64,000 bases of DNA from DVED01 sp963838375 (GCA_963838375.1 CAWIQY010000003.1:186001-250000); one strand, 5' to 3'. Counted from the stretch's first letter, positions 53,419-63,190 are shown. A program made the numbers and translations. The notes: generated by a model from the letters alone, not told the origin.

Positions 53419-54333
53419 TTATCCGCGCCAACGCTCGTCGAGAATAGCCAGTCCCGCACCTCCGGCTTCTGCCAGAATGCTAATGATGCGGTAGACCGCC
53501 ACTGAGCTGAGAATCAAACCCGGAGAGAATGTATTATCGAGCAGCGACAGAGCTGTGGCTTCAAAAACGCCCAAACCTCCAGGTGCCCCCGGAATAATTA
53601 AACCCAACAACCACGCTAGACTAAAACCACTAATCAGCAAGGGGAGCTGGCTCAGACTCACCGAACCCAAAGCCATGACAATCAAGACAAATCCACCACC
53701 GCGCCACACCAAAAACCCCAATTCTCCCAACCAAGGGCGCAGAGGATAGCGTTTCATCTCAAAGATCGCCCCTTCAGGCTTCTGGGAACGAAACGCTTTG
53801 GCTTTGGCGCTACTCAAACGCTCGGCAACGGGACTGAGGACTCGGGGATGAAGGGTCGTCGCGACGACCGCTAAAGCAGCTCCCTGCCACATCCAAGTAT
53901 TCGAGGAAGCTAACACCAACCCCATGGATAATGCCGCCGATGCCATGAGCAACGGCTCTACCACCACGCTCAACGTGGCAATCTCGATGGAAATTCCCGC
54001 CTTTTGTGCCGCCCAAACCCGTCGATAAAAATGCCAGATATTTCCCGGTAGATATTTGGCGATATTGGTTTTGAGAAATGTTCGAGTTGCCCACACCGGG
54101 TCGGCGGTTTGGTTAAATTCTTGGAGAATCCAACCCCAGACCAATCCCGCCCAGACTTGAGCCAGCATCGTCCCCACAAACGCTAAACTTAAGGCTATCC
54201 ATCCCTGTCGATCGATTTCGATGGCATTGACCTCTCGCCAATTTTCTCGCAGGGCGCTAGCAAGAAAGAATAGGGTGGCACCAAGAATCACCCAGCGGAT
54301 ATGAGGCTTCAGGCGTGACAGGAGTTTTTTCAT
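53419..54333 (-). CDS. UPF0104/LPG-synthase-type flippase-like membrane protein
   Basis: A 304-residue polytopic protein with about eight membrane helices (VILGATLFFLASALR, LLLISGFSLAWLLGLIIPG and others). Family marks are LKTNIAKYLPGNIWHFYRR and IPGAPGGLGVFEATALSLL, the latter the PGGxGxxE signature of the lysylphosphatidylglycerol-synthase transmembrane domain / UPF0104 family. There is no soluble aminoacyltransferase domain, so it is not a true MprF. A lipid or polyprenyl-glycan flippase role is inferred, consistent with the nearby GT2 and epimerase genes. Confidence 0.85.
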   Translation of the reverse strand: MKKLLSRLKPHIRWVILGATLFFLASALRENWREVNAIEIDRQGWIALSLAFVGTMLAQVWAGLVWGWILQEFNQTADPVWATRTFLKTNIAKYLPGNIWHFYRRVWAAQKAGISIEIATLSVVVEPLLMASAALSMGLVLASSNTWMWQGAALAVVATTLHPRVLSPVAERLSSAKAKAFRSQKPEGAIFEMKRYPLRPWLGELGFLVWRGGGFVLIVMALGSVSLSQLPLLISGFSLAWLLGLIIPGAPGGLGVFEATALSLLDNTFSPGLILSSVAVYRIISILAEAGGAGLAILDERWRG

Positions 54334-54557
54334 GGCGGATGTAAAGGGATAGTAGGTCTCTGAGGTGGATGCGCCAACAGGCTACCAGACTATTCACAAA
54401 CCTCGACCGGCGCTTGTGCCAGAAGTTTAAGTGTTCTACGGGTGAATAAGTAAGATAGCCGCAAGCTCTTTTATGGAATCGAGCCGATGGTTTTGCCTCG
54501 GAGTTAGTGTTAAAATCTTACTCTCTCAATTTCGATCGGCTTATAATACTTTAGATA

Positions 54558-54593
54558 GAAGGTCTAAAGTATATTGAAGGTCTAAAGTATATT
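54558..54593. repeat. 18-bp tandem direct repeat before the epimerase gene
   Basis: GAAGGTCTAAAGTATATT twice in tandem (54558-54575, 54576-54593), ending 20 bases before the epimerase ATG, within its leader or promoter. An upstream TACTTTAGA forms an inverted partner with TCTAAAGTA. Confidence 0.85.
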
Positions 54594-54613
54594 GAAAACT
54601 CGATAAAAAGCAA

Positions 54614-55573
54614 ATGACGATTAGTATTGTGACTGGTGTGGCTGGTTTTATTGGATCTCATATCGCGGAGACCTTATTACAACAAGGTCATCAAGTAATT
54701 GGAGTTGATGAATTTAATGATTATTACGATCCGGCTTTCAAGCGCCAGAATATCACAAGCTTTCACGATCGTCCGGCTTTTAAGCTGATCGAATCTAATA
54801 TTCTAGCCTTAGACTGGTCGGATTTGTTGAAAGATGCAGAAGTGGTTTATCACCAGGCGGCACAAGCTGGTGTGCGGGCGAGTTGGGGCGAAGATTTTCG
54901 GTTTTATACCGATCGCAATATCAATGCCACTCAACTCATGCTCGAAGCGGCAAAAAAGGCTGCTAACCTGAAGCGATTTGTCTTTGCTTCTTCCTCTTCG
55001 GTGTATGGAAATGCGGAAACGTTTCCCACCAGCGAAGCGATTCCTCCCCAACCTGTTTCTCCTTATGGCATTACCAAGTTAGCAGCCGAACAGATGTGTT
55101 TGTTGTACTTTAAAAACTTTGGAGTTCCGGTGGTTGGACTGCGTTACTTTACGGTGTACGGACCTCGTCAGCGCCCAGATATGGCATTTCACAGGTTTTT
55201 TAAGGCGGTTTTGCAGGACGAGGCAATTGATATTTACGGCGACGGACAGCAAACGCGAGATTTTACTTTTATCAGCGATGTTGTTGCTGCCAATTTTGCG
55301 GCTGCCGTTGCGCCCGATGCTCCAGGGGAGGTGTTTAATGTGGGTGGTGGCAGCCGTGTGGCGCTGACGGAAATTATCGATACGATGGAAGAAATTGTCG
55401 GTAAACCCATCAAGCGCAATTATTTTGAACCCGCTCGAGGCGATGCTCGTCACACGTCTGCCGATACCTCTAAAGCACATCGCATTTTGGGCTACCAGCC
55501 CCACGTTGCGCTGAAAGACGGGCTGAGTCGGGAATGGGAGTGGATTCAATCGATACCGATGTATCGATCGTAG
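54614..55573 (+). CDS. NAD-dependent nucleotide-sugar epimerase
   Basis: A 319-residue extended SDR enzyme. NAD motif TGVAGFIGSHIAETLL, DEFNDYYDPAFKRQN, VYHQAAQAGVRASWG, catalytic Ser/Tyr/Lys in FASSSSVYG and YGITK, and LRYFTVYGPRQRPDMA are those of UDP-glucuronate/UDP-glucose 4-epimerases (CapI/WcaG class). It would supply UDP-sugars for surface polysaccharide. Exact sugar specificity cannot be read from the sequence. A tandem 18-bp repeat lies in its leader. Confidence 0.9.
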   Translation: MTISIVTGVAGFIGSHIAETLLQQGHQVIGVDEFNDYYDPAFKRQNITSFHDRPAFKLIESNILALDWSDLLKDAEVVYHQAAQAGVRASWGEDFRFYTDRNINATQLMLEAAKKAANLKRFVFASSSSVYGNAETFPTSEAIPPQPVSPYGITKLAAEQMCLLYFKNFGVPVVGLRYFTVYGPRQRPDMAFHRFFKAVLQDEAIDIYGDGQQTRDFTFISDVVAANFAAAVAPDAPGEVFNVGGGSRVALTEIIDTMEEIVGKPIKRNYFEPARGDARHTSADTSKAHRILGYQPHVALKDGLSREWEWIQSIPMYRS

Positions 55574-55603
55574 CACGGCTGGTGGAGCGAGTACCCAGAA
55601 CCC

Positions 55604-55622
55604 CGACTTCTTTAAGAAGTCG
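55604..55622. terminator. Hairpin between convergent epimerase and hpt genes
   Basis: CGACTTCTTTAAGAAGTCG, a palindrome forming a 7-bp stem with TTTAA loop. This sequence type (CCCGACTTCTT...AAGAAGTCGGG) recurs in cyanobacterial genomes as a terminator-like repeat; here it sits in a 65-base convergent gap. Confidence 0.6.
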
Positions 55623-55638
55623 CGGATCTACACCTAAC

Positions 55639-56574
55639 CTATACCCAAAAACAAGTTGCCGGAAACATCAGATATTCTAAGAAAAAGAGTTTCCAGATAA
55701 ATTGATAGCAGGATGCGATCGAGGTTTTATCTTCCAAGTCAACGCTTCGACTTCCCCACCAAAAGAGTAATAATGCTCCTAAATGCGAAACAACGATCGG
55801 TATGGGATTAAGGGAAGGTAGGCACAAAACTCCGCCAATTGCCATTCCGAGATAACAACTTGTTATTACCCATCGCGATATATTAAAAATCGAGTCTTTC
55901 CCCAGTTTGAGTGTCCAAGTTGTAATATTATATTGACGATCGCCTTCCATATCTGGAATGTCTTTAAAAATGGCGATGACAAAGGTAAACACCAACACAA
56001 ATAGCGTCAGCGCCCACACTTCTGGGGAAATGGGGAATCCCCGATGGAAGTGTAAAAATAAGCCCAAATTAACGATAATGCCTCGTACTGTAAAAATACA
56101 AAACGATGCCCAAAACGGGAAACGTTTGAGGCGAATAGGCGGCAAGGAATAAGCCGTTCCGAGGAGTAAGCTAATGCTTACCATCCCGAATAACCACGTT
56201 CCTTGAAACGCAGAAATCAGAAGCGCCAAAATTCCTGTAACCGCAACGATACTCCATCCTTGCCTTCGAGAAAATTCGCCTGAAGCTAAAGGAAGATTGG
56301 GTTTATTAATCCGATCGATTTCGATGTCTTCGAGTTGATTTAATCCGACGATATAGACATTGCCACAGAGACATGAAATCCAGGCTAAACCGACTTCCCA
56401 TAGGCGAGAAACATCGAGAAATTCATCGATTCCTCCTTGGCGGCTAGCGGCGATCGCAAAGAGTCCCCAAACACTCAAAGTCGTCCCAATAATCGTATGG
56501 GGACGAGAAAATTTCCAGAGAGAGTAGATCCAAAAAAGCGGATTGGGAGGCTGACTAGCAGAAATTTGACCCAT
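55639..56574 (-). CDS. hpt: Homogentisate phytyltransferase
   Basis: UbiA-family prenyltransferase joining homogentisate and phytyl diphosphate, the committed step of tocopherol synthesis, in the membrane. It is 311 residues from MGQISASQPPNPLFW (56574). Both Asp-rich motifs are present: NQLEDIEIDRINKPNLPLASG-type (NxxxDxxxD, shown as NQLEDIEID) and KDIPDMEGDRQ. About eight to nine membrane helices follow the UbiA pattern, and the SRPHTIIGTTLSV N-terminal motif is that of cyanobacterial Hpt (slr1736-like) and plant VTE2. Confidence 0.93.
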   Translation of the reverse strand: MGQISASQPPNPLFWIYSLWKFSRPHTIIGTTLSVWGLFAIAASRQGGIDEFLDVSRLWEVGLAWISCLCGNVYIVGLNQLEDIEIDRINKPNLPLASGEFSRRQGWSIVAVTGILALLISAFQGTWLFGMVSISLLLGTAYSLPPIRLKRFPFWASFCIFTVRGIIVNLGLFLHFHRGFPISPEVWALTLFVLVFTFVIAIFKDIPDMEGDRQYNITTWTLKLGKDSIFNISRWVITSCYLGMAIGGVLCLPSLNPIPIVVSHLGALLLFWWGSRSVDLEDKTSIASCYQFIWKLFFLEYLMFPATCFWV

Positions 56575-56685
56575 AGAAAACGCAAGAAAGTATTTTACTA
56601 TTCTTACTATACCAGCCCCCACATAAGTGGGAATACTTGACCCAAGAAAGGTAAAAGAGGAATTTAGCCAATTACCAATTACCGA

Positions 56686-58416
56686 TTAATAATAACTTCC
56701 CGACTTGCGATGATGAACCGCCGTTTTGCCATCTGCATTGTTAACCTGACCCCGATCGATCGTCGCATAGACCACCCAATGATCTCCACATTCCATTCGA
56801 TCGCTAACGGTACATTCAAGATAAGCTAATGCTTCTTTCAGAATAGGACTCCCGTTATTTCCTTCCTCCATTTCTAACCCCGTAAATCGATCTTCTCCTG
56901 GGGAAAACTTCTTCATAAAATGCTTGCGCAATTGCTTGCCTTCTTGCAGAATATTGATGGCAAAGGTATCACCAATGTGCGTCATAGATTCCACAGCGCG
57001 ATCTTTGGCTACAGCAACGGTTAATCCCGGTGGGTTGAATGTTGCCTGAGACACCCAAGAGGCAAGCATTGCGCTGGTGATATCGCCTTGTTTTGCCGTC
57101 AATACGCACAAAGAACCGATAATGCGTCCGACAGCTTGTTCGGTGTTATTGGCAGGTTGAGCCGCAGGGCGAAATTTCTTGGATCGTTTGATAGCTTGAG
57201 CGAAGTCAATTCCCACTTCTTCGCACATTTTTAGGGTGACATCTGTAGGTTTGAATTTCACCCGAATGGGTTCAAAACTAAGCTCGTATCCGGCATTTTG
57301 TAGCTTATTTTCTAACAAGTCGATCGCTTCTCCACTCCAGCCAAAAGACCCAAACACACCGCAAGGTTTGCTTTTGTCCGCAGTGGAAAGAACGATCCCC
57401 AATGCCGTTTGAATTTGAGTCGGCGCGTGACCTCCCAAGGTGGGAGAACCGATGATAAATCCGGCGCATTTTTCGACGGCTGTTTGAATTTCTTCCGGCG
57501 AAGCCACTTCGCAATTGATAGATTCTACCCGGATTCCCGCTTTGGTCAATCCGGAGGCGATCGCCTGTCCCGCCACAGCGGTGTTACCATAAGCGGAAGC
57601 GTAAATTAAGGCGACGGAAATCTTTTGAGTGGCTTGCTGTTGACTCCATTTGCGATAATTCCCCGCCAGTTCGTACATTCCGTAGCGCACCAGCGGACCG
57701 TGACCGGGTGCGTAGAAACCTACGGGAGGCAAGGCTTCTAAACGATCGAGAACAGTACCGACTTGGGAGGCTTGAGGCGCCATCAGACAATCGAAGTAGT
57801 AGCGTCGATCTTCGTTATAAATTGTCCAGCCTTCATCAAAAATTTGGTCGCCGCAAACATGAGATCCAAAGAATTTATCGCAAAATAAAATTTGGGTTTT
57901 GGTGTCGTAGGTCGCTAATCCATCGGGCCATCGCGGTGTGGGAATCGGGGTAAACAGTAACCGATGTCCTTGACCGAGATTGAGGTTTTCCTCCCCGCGC
58001 ATGACTTTTATTTTTAAGTCTTTTTCGGGAAGCAACGATCGCAACGAAATCGCACCGGGATTTGAACACACAAAGGTCGTTTGTGGAGCAATATCGAGCA
58101 GTTTTTTTAAGGTTTCTGCACGGTTGGGATTGATGTGACCGAGAATGACATAATCAATTTTTTTCGGATCGATCCGTTGCTGTAACTCGGTAATAAACTT
58201 TTCGGTAAATGATTCTCCTGGCGGATCGAACAGGGCAATTTTGCTGGCTTCAATGAGATAGGAATTTGCCGTGGTTCCCCGTTGCAGCGCATATTCGATT
58301 TCAAACCGCAATCTTCCCCAACTGCGCGATCGAACGAGCAAGGTTTCGGCGGCAATTTGCAGGGTTTGTATATCTCTGGGTTTGGTTTGTGTCGAAGGGA
58401 TTGCAGTTTCAGGCAT
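56686..58416 (-). CDS. flv1: Flavodiiron protein, class lacking iron ligands (Flv1-type)
   Basis: A 576-residue three-domain cyanobacterial flavodiiron protein: metallo-beta-lactamase-like, flavodoxin-like (about 260-410, ASAYGNTAVAGQAIASG) and C-terminal NAD(P)H:flavin reductase domain (LASWVSQATFNPPGLTVAVAKDRAVES). The diiron motif HxExDH is His94-Ile-Asn96-Pro-Asn98-Arg99, so the iron site is lost, the hallmark of Flv1/Flv2, which act as heterodimers with Flv3/Flv4. It directly follows flv3 without an intervening sll0218-type gene, so Flv1 (O2 photoreduction with Flv3) is the better call than Flv2. Confidence 0.9.
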   Translation of the reverse strand: MPETAIPSTQTKPRDIQTLQIAAETLLVRSRSWGRLRFEIEYALQRGTTANSYLIEASKIALFDPPGESFTEKFITELQQRIDPKKIDYVILGHINPNRAETLKKLLDIAPQTTFVCSNPGAISLRSLLPEKDLKIKVMRGEENLNLGQGHRLLFTPIPTPRWPDGLATYDTKTQILFCDKFFGSHVCGDQIFDEGWTIYNEDRRYYFDCLMAPQASQVGTVLDRLEALPPVGFYAPGHGPLVRYGMYELAGNYRKWSQQQATQKISVALIYASAYGNTAVAGQAIASGLTKAGIRVESINCEVASPEEIQTAVEKCAGFIIGSPTLGGHAPTQIQTALGIVLSTADKSKPCGVFGSFGWSGEAIDLLENKLQNAGYELSFEPIRVKFKPTDVTLKMCEEVGIDFAQAIKRSKKFRPAAQPANNTEQAVGRIIGSLCVLTAKQGDITSAMLASWVSQATFNPPGLTVAVAKDRAVESMTHIGDTFAINILQEGKQLRKHFMKKFSPGEDRFTGLEMEEGNNGSPILKEALAYLECTVSDRMECGDHWVVYATIDRGQVNNADGKTAVHHRKSGSYY

Positions 58417-58421
58417 GATGG

Positions 58422-58456
58422 TTAATAGTTAATAGTTAATAGTTAATAGTTAATAG
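58422..58456. repeat. TTAATAG x5 before flv1
   Basis: Five perfect TTAATAG heptamers directly upstream of the flv1 start codon on the minus strand, within the flv3-flv1 spacer. Same unit as in the nblB leader. Confidence 0.9.
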
Positions 58457-58552
58457 TTGTCGATTTACGACGGTTAAAGCAAACATTATCGCAAATCAAT
58501 AACTAACCACTAATAACTAAAAATTCACGACACTTTTACTAGCCACTAGCAA

Positions 58553-60281
58553 TTAATAATGATTACCGACTTTTCGGTGGTGGACGGCGGTAACAGCACC
58601 AGATTTAGAAACGCGACCGGAATCGACGCTGCTGTAAACAATCCAATGATCCGCACATTCCATCCGACTAACCACCGTACATTCCATGTAAGCAAGGGCA
58701 TCGGTTAAAATAGGAGACCCATTGCCAGCGGGTTGGGTGCTGACGCCTTCAAACCGATCGGCACCGGGTAAAAACCGCTTGAGGAAGTGTTTCATCAAGC
58801 CTTGATAGTTCCCTTCTTCTAAGACGTTTAACACAAACCGATCTCCGACTTGCATTAAAGATTCGATCGCCCGATCTTTGGCAACGGCAATGGTAAATCC
58901 CAAGGGTTGGAAGCTGGCTTGAGAAACCCAGGACGCTAGCATTCCGCTGCGAAGATCGCCTTTTTGGGCAGTGATAATATACAATCCGCCGCTAATCCGT
59001 CCCAGAGCTTTATCGAGGTCGCTATCGAGGGACTTCATTTTTTTGATGGCATCTTTTTGAGACAGTAATTGTCCCAAATCCGTCCCTGCTTCTTCGCAAA
59101 GTTGATAAATTTGTTCGTCGGGGGTTGACTTCGATGCGAATCGGTTTAAAACCCGGTTTCAAACCGACATCGCGAAATTTACCCACCAAGGTATCGATCG
59201 GTTCGTCGTTGCCGCCGTAGGCTTCAAAAATACCGATCGCCTGTTTGTCTTTGGCGGCGACCAGAACGGTTCCCAATGCGTCTAGAATGGCGGTGGCAAC
59301 GGGACCGGAAGCGGGAGGGGTTCCCACCACCAATCCGGCGGCGGAACTTACCAGTTCGTTGACTTCTTGCGGGTCTGCGGATTTGAGATCCATCATTTCT
59401 ACCGCGACTCCGGTTTTGGTAATCCCGCGCGCGATCGCTTGGGAAAGCCGATCGCTATAGCCGTAGTCGGCAACGTAAAAGACGGCGACGATGGTTTCGG
59501 CTTTGGTTTGGGCTTTACTCCAGGTCCGGTAGCGTTCGGTCAGTTCTTTCACATTGTAGTGCAGCAGGGGACCGTGACCTGTGGCTACCGTGGCAATGTC
59601 TCCCAAATTGTCCATCCGCTTCATCGCCGACAAAACGGAACGGGCATTGGGGGCCATCAAACATTCATAATAGAAGCGATAATCCGGCTCAATTTTCGAG
59701 AGATCTTCGTCGTAAACGGCATCGGAACAATAGTGCATTCCGAAGGCATCGCAGGTGAACATGAGCTGGGTTTTGCGATCGTAGCTGAAAATGGTATCGG
59801 GCCAATGCAAGTTTGGGGCATTGACAAATTCCACTTCATGACCATTGCCGAGATCGAGGGTTTCGCCGTTTTTAACGATTAATTTGTTGAAGGGATGGTG
59901 AACTAAATCTTCTAAGAATTGAATGGCAACTTTCGCCCCAACCACGGTAATTTGGGGAGCCAGTTGCAGCACATCTTTCACTAATCCGCTGTGATCCGGT
60001 TCGGTGTGGCTGACGATTAAGTAATCGATGGTTTTGACATCGATGGCATTTTGCAGGGCATCCAGGTAGAGGTGGCGAAACTTCTCGTGGGAGGTGTCTA
60101 CCAGAGCTGTCTTTTCGCCGCGAATGATAAACGAGTTATACGTCGTCCCGTTTTGCAGTCCGAATTCAATGTCAAATCGATCGCGATCCCAGTCTAGGGA
60201 ACGAATAGCCGTCGTGTCTTCCGCAATTTCGACGGTTTGGGTGGTGAGGCGCTTTTGCGCGGGCGCTGTTGCTACTACCAT
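58553..60281 (-). CDS. flv3: Flavodiiron protein with intact diiron site (Flv3-type; one frameshift)
   Basis: Read through one +1 shift the product is 575 residues. The diiron motif is complete: His92, Glu94, Asp96, His97 in SHTEPDHSGL, with further ligands in FTCDAFGMHYC and TGHGPLLHYN. Flavodoxin-like and C-terminal flavin-reductase domains follow (LASWVSQASFQPLGFTIAVAKD; MTAVHHRK-type end TAVHHRKVGNHY). It reduces O2 to water with electrons from photosystem I as partner of Flv1. The break near 59120 lies in a run of five C (coding strand); four C restores VNPDEQIYQLCEEAGTDLGQ. Confidence 0.92.
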
Positions 60282-60771
60282 AATCTCAACCCTCGATCGT
60301 TATACCGTTATGTTTCTATAACTTTTATTGTTACATGATTTTTATATAAGTTTTTATTAAAAAATCTATCTCTCAGTTAAGTTTTTTATATTGTTCGGGA
60401 GTTTAGGGGTTTGGGTGTTCGGTGTCGGCAAGGACTGTCCCCCGAAATGCACCGCCGTTATCGCCTCTGTTTCCCGTTTCCCATAAAATTAGCCCAATCT
60501 GGTTTCAGATTGGGCTAAGAGGTTTATTATTATTTGCTAGCCATTGTATAAAAAATTTGGCAAGCGATTTATTAATCTATAACTATACTAGTCAAAAATT
60601 TGCCACACTCTGACAAATTTAATGTTTTCTTTATATTTGCCGCAAGTCTCTGAAATTAGTATGGTAGATCGCTTTGGGTCGGGTTGCAGGGATCGATCCC
60701 TATCGAGATACAACCCGTCGCCTCTAGGGTCACAATAGTTTTCAATAGTAATCAACCCTACGACAAAAAAT
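60282..60771. other. Divergent promoter region of flv3 and acs
   Basis: 490 bases containing a perfect 13-bp hairpin (60489-60518). Both genes initiate from this gap. A 63-codon plus-strand frame (60422-60613) overlaps the hairpin and is not convincing. Confidence 0.5.
60489..60518. terminator. Perfect 13-bp hairpin in a divergent gap
   Basis: TTAGCCCAATCTG pairs exactly with CAGATTGGGCTAA around the loop GTTT. On the minus strand it is followed by TTTTA, on the plus strand by GAGGTTTATTATT, so it could terminate a small RNA or attenuate either gene's leader. Confidence 0.55.
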
Positions 60772-62743
60772 ATGTCATCCTCAACCATCGAATCGATTCT
60801 GCAAGAAAAACGGACGTTTCCCCCGTCTCCAGAGTTTTCCCAGAATGCCGAAATCTCCAGCATGGAGGCATACCAACAACTTTACGATCGTGCCGCTGCC
60901 GATCCGGAGCGTTTTTGGGAAGAACTCGCCGAGACGGAACTGCACTGGTTCCAGAAGTGGGATACCGTCCTCGACTGGCAGCCTCCCGTGGCGAAGTGGT
61001 TCGTCGGCGGTAAGATTAACATTTCTTATAACTGTCTCGATCGGCATTTAACCACTTGGCGCAAAAATAAAGCCGCCTTAATTTGGGAAGGCGAACCGGG
61101 AGACTCCCGCACCCTCACCTACGCTCAGCTACACCGAGAAGTGTGTCAGATGGCAAATGTTCTCAAACAATTGGGCGCAGGGATTGGCGATCGGGTGGGG
61201 ATTTATATGCCCATGATTCCCGAAGCGGCGATCGCCATGCTTGCTTGTGCCAGAATTGGGGCAGTTCACAGCGTTGTATTTGGTGGCTTCAGTGCCGAGG
61301 CATTGCGCGATCGTCTCAACGACGGAGAAGCTAAACTGGTGATTACTGCCGATGGCGGTTGGCGCAAAGACAAAATCGTTCCTCTCAAAGGAGAAGTCGA
61401 TAAAGCCCTCGCCGATGGCGCAGTTGCCACCGTCTCCCACGTCCTCGTCGTCAAACGTACCGGACAAGACATCCACATGGAAACCAAACGAGATTGTTGG
61501 TGGCATGAATTGCAACCCACGGTTTCCGCCGACTGTCCCCCCGAACCCATGGACAGCGAAGACCTCCTGTTCATCCTCTACACCTCTGGCAGTACCGGAA
61601 AACCCAAAGGCGTCGTCCACACCACCGGGGGTTACAACCTCTACACCCACATCACGACCAAATGGACATTCGATCTCAAAGACACCGATGTCTACTGGTG
61701 TACAGCCGATGTCGGTTGGATTACGGGACATAGCTATATCGTCTATCGGTCCGCTGTCTAATGGCGCGACTTCTTTAATGTACGAAGGGGCACCGCGTCC
61801 TTCTAATCCCGGTTGTACCTGGGAGATTGTCGAGAAATACGGTGTCACCATTTTCTATACTGCCCCCACGGCAATTCGGGCGTTTATCAAAGCGGGAGAC
61901 CACTTACCCCAAGGAAAAGATCTTTCTTCCCTCCGTTTGTTGGGAACCGTCGGCGAACCCATCAACCCGGAAGCGTGGATGTGGTATCACCAAGTCATCG
62001 GCGGGGAACGCTGTCCCATTGTCGATACCTGGTGGCAAACGGAAACCGGGGGATTTATGCTGACGCCTTTGCCGGGGGCAACTCCCACTAAACCCGGTTC
62101 GGCAACTCGTCCGTTTCCGGGAATTATTGCCGAAGTGGTGGATCTTGACGGCAACCCTACAGAAATCAACGAAGGGGGTTATTTGGCAATTAAGTATCCT
62201 TGGCCGAGTATGATGCGGACGGTGTACGGCGATTTCGATCGGTTCCGCCGCAGCTACTGGGAACACATTCCCCCGAAAGATGGGCAGTATTTCTACTTCG
62301 CGGGAGATGGGGCGCGGCAGGATGAGGATGGGTATTTCTGGGTGATGGGGCGTGTAGACGACGTGATCAACGTGGCGGGACACCGCTTGGGAACTATGGA
62401 AATCGAGTCGGCGTTGGTGTCGCATCCGGCGGTGGCGGAAGCGGCGGTGGTGGGGAAACCGGACGATCTCAAAGGGGAAGAAGTGGTGGCGTTTGTCAGT
62501 TTGGAGGGGGATTACAGTCCCAGTGAAGAATTGGCGAAGGAGTTGAAAAAGCACGTGGTGGCGGAGATTGGGGCGATCGCCCGTCCGGGAGAAATCCGCT
62601 TCAGTGACGATCTGCCGAAAACTCGATCGGGCAAGATCATGCGTCGTCTGTTGCGCAATTTAGCGGCAGGAGAAGAGATTACTGGGGATACCTCCACTCT
62701 GCAAGATCGCAGCGTCTTGGATAAGTTGCGCGAAGGCACATAG
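60772..62743 (+). CDS. acs: Acetyl-CoA synthetase (one frameshift)
   Basis: AMP-forming acetate-CoA ligase. With one base skipped near 61747 the product is about 656 residues, the family length. The N-terminus (FWEELAETELHWFQKWDTVL), the AMP-binding motif LLFILYTSGSTGKPKGVVHT, CTADVGWITGHSYIVYGPL (restored), WWQTETGG, GRVDDVINVAGHRLGTMEIE and the acetylatable Lys in PKTRSGKIMRR are all intact. Removing the extra C in TCTATCGGTC converts YRSAV-stop into YGPLSNGAT, the conserved sequence. It feeds acetate into acetyl-CoA. Confidence 0.95.
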
Positions 62744-63190
62744 GATGCCGGGTCGGTTACAGGGCAAAGCATTTCTGGTGCAAATGCTTTGCCCCCGACG
62801 AATGTATCGATAGTATGGTGGCTTTTACCCGATTTTCCACCGATCGAGCGTCAAAATCGATCGGTAGCCAACCTTTTATACCATCTCAAATCGATCGTCT
62901 TTCCCAAAAAAATTGAGAATGTTCTCATTTATATTGAGAATTAAGTCATTTAAGGAACGAGTTGACAGGGTTTTGACAATGTGGTTCAATACGAAATTAT
63001 GCGAAAGCTTTTAATATATATCGTACACTAAACAAATAAATCGACCGGTCAACCGATGGAACACAACCCATTGGCGATAGCAATCCTCTAAAAGATTAGA
63101 ATATTTTCCTCAGACTTGAGTAGCGGCAAGGCAATTTGCCTACGTATTGTCTTTTCTACGAGATCCGATCGCCTCTGAGAGTTGGGTAAA
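62744..63190. other. Intergenic region with a Fur-like palindrome
   Basis: 447 bases between convergent genes. It contains TGAGAATGTTCTCA (62914-62927) and another TGAGAAT half site (62935-62941), then two TTGACA hexamers near 62960-62980, and an AGGCAATTTGCCT stem near 63130. No protein gene reads out of it on the plus strand, so a regulated small RNA is possible. Confidence 0.45.
62914..62941 (+). promoter_or_regulatory. Possible Fur/PerR-type operator
   Basis: TGAGAA-TG-TTCTCA is a perfect inverted repeat, with a third TGAGAAT half site eight bases on. It resembles the TGAGAAT/ATTCTCA variants of Fur boxes, although one base shorter than the 7-1-7 form. Confidence 0.35.

Noticed and set aside
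59022..59077. Overlapping frames at 58.5-60.3 kb as two separate genes (a flavoprotein and a flavin reductase)
   Set aside because: They are the two halves of one flavodiiron protein; a single-base correction rejoins them at a conserved motif.
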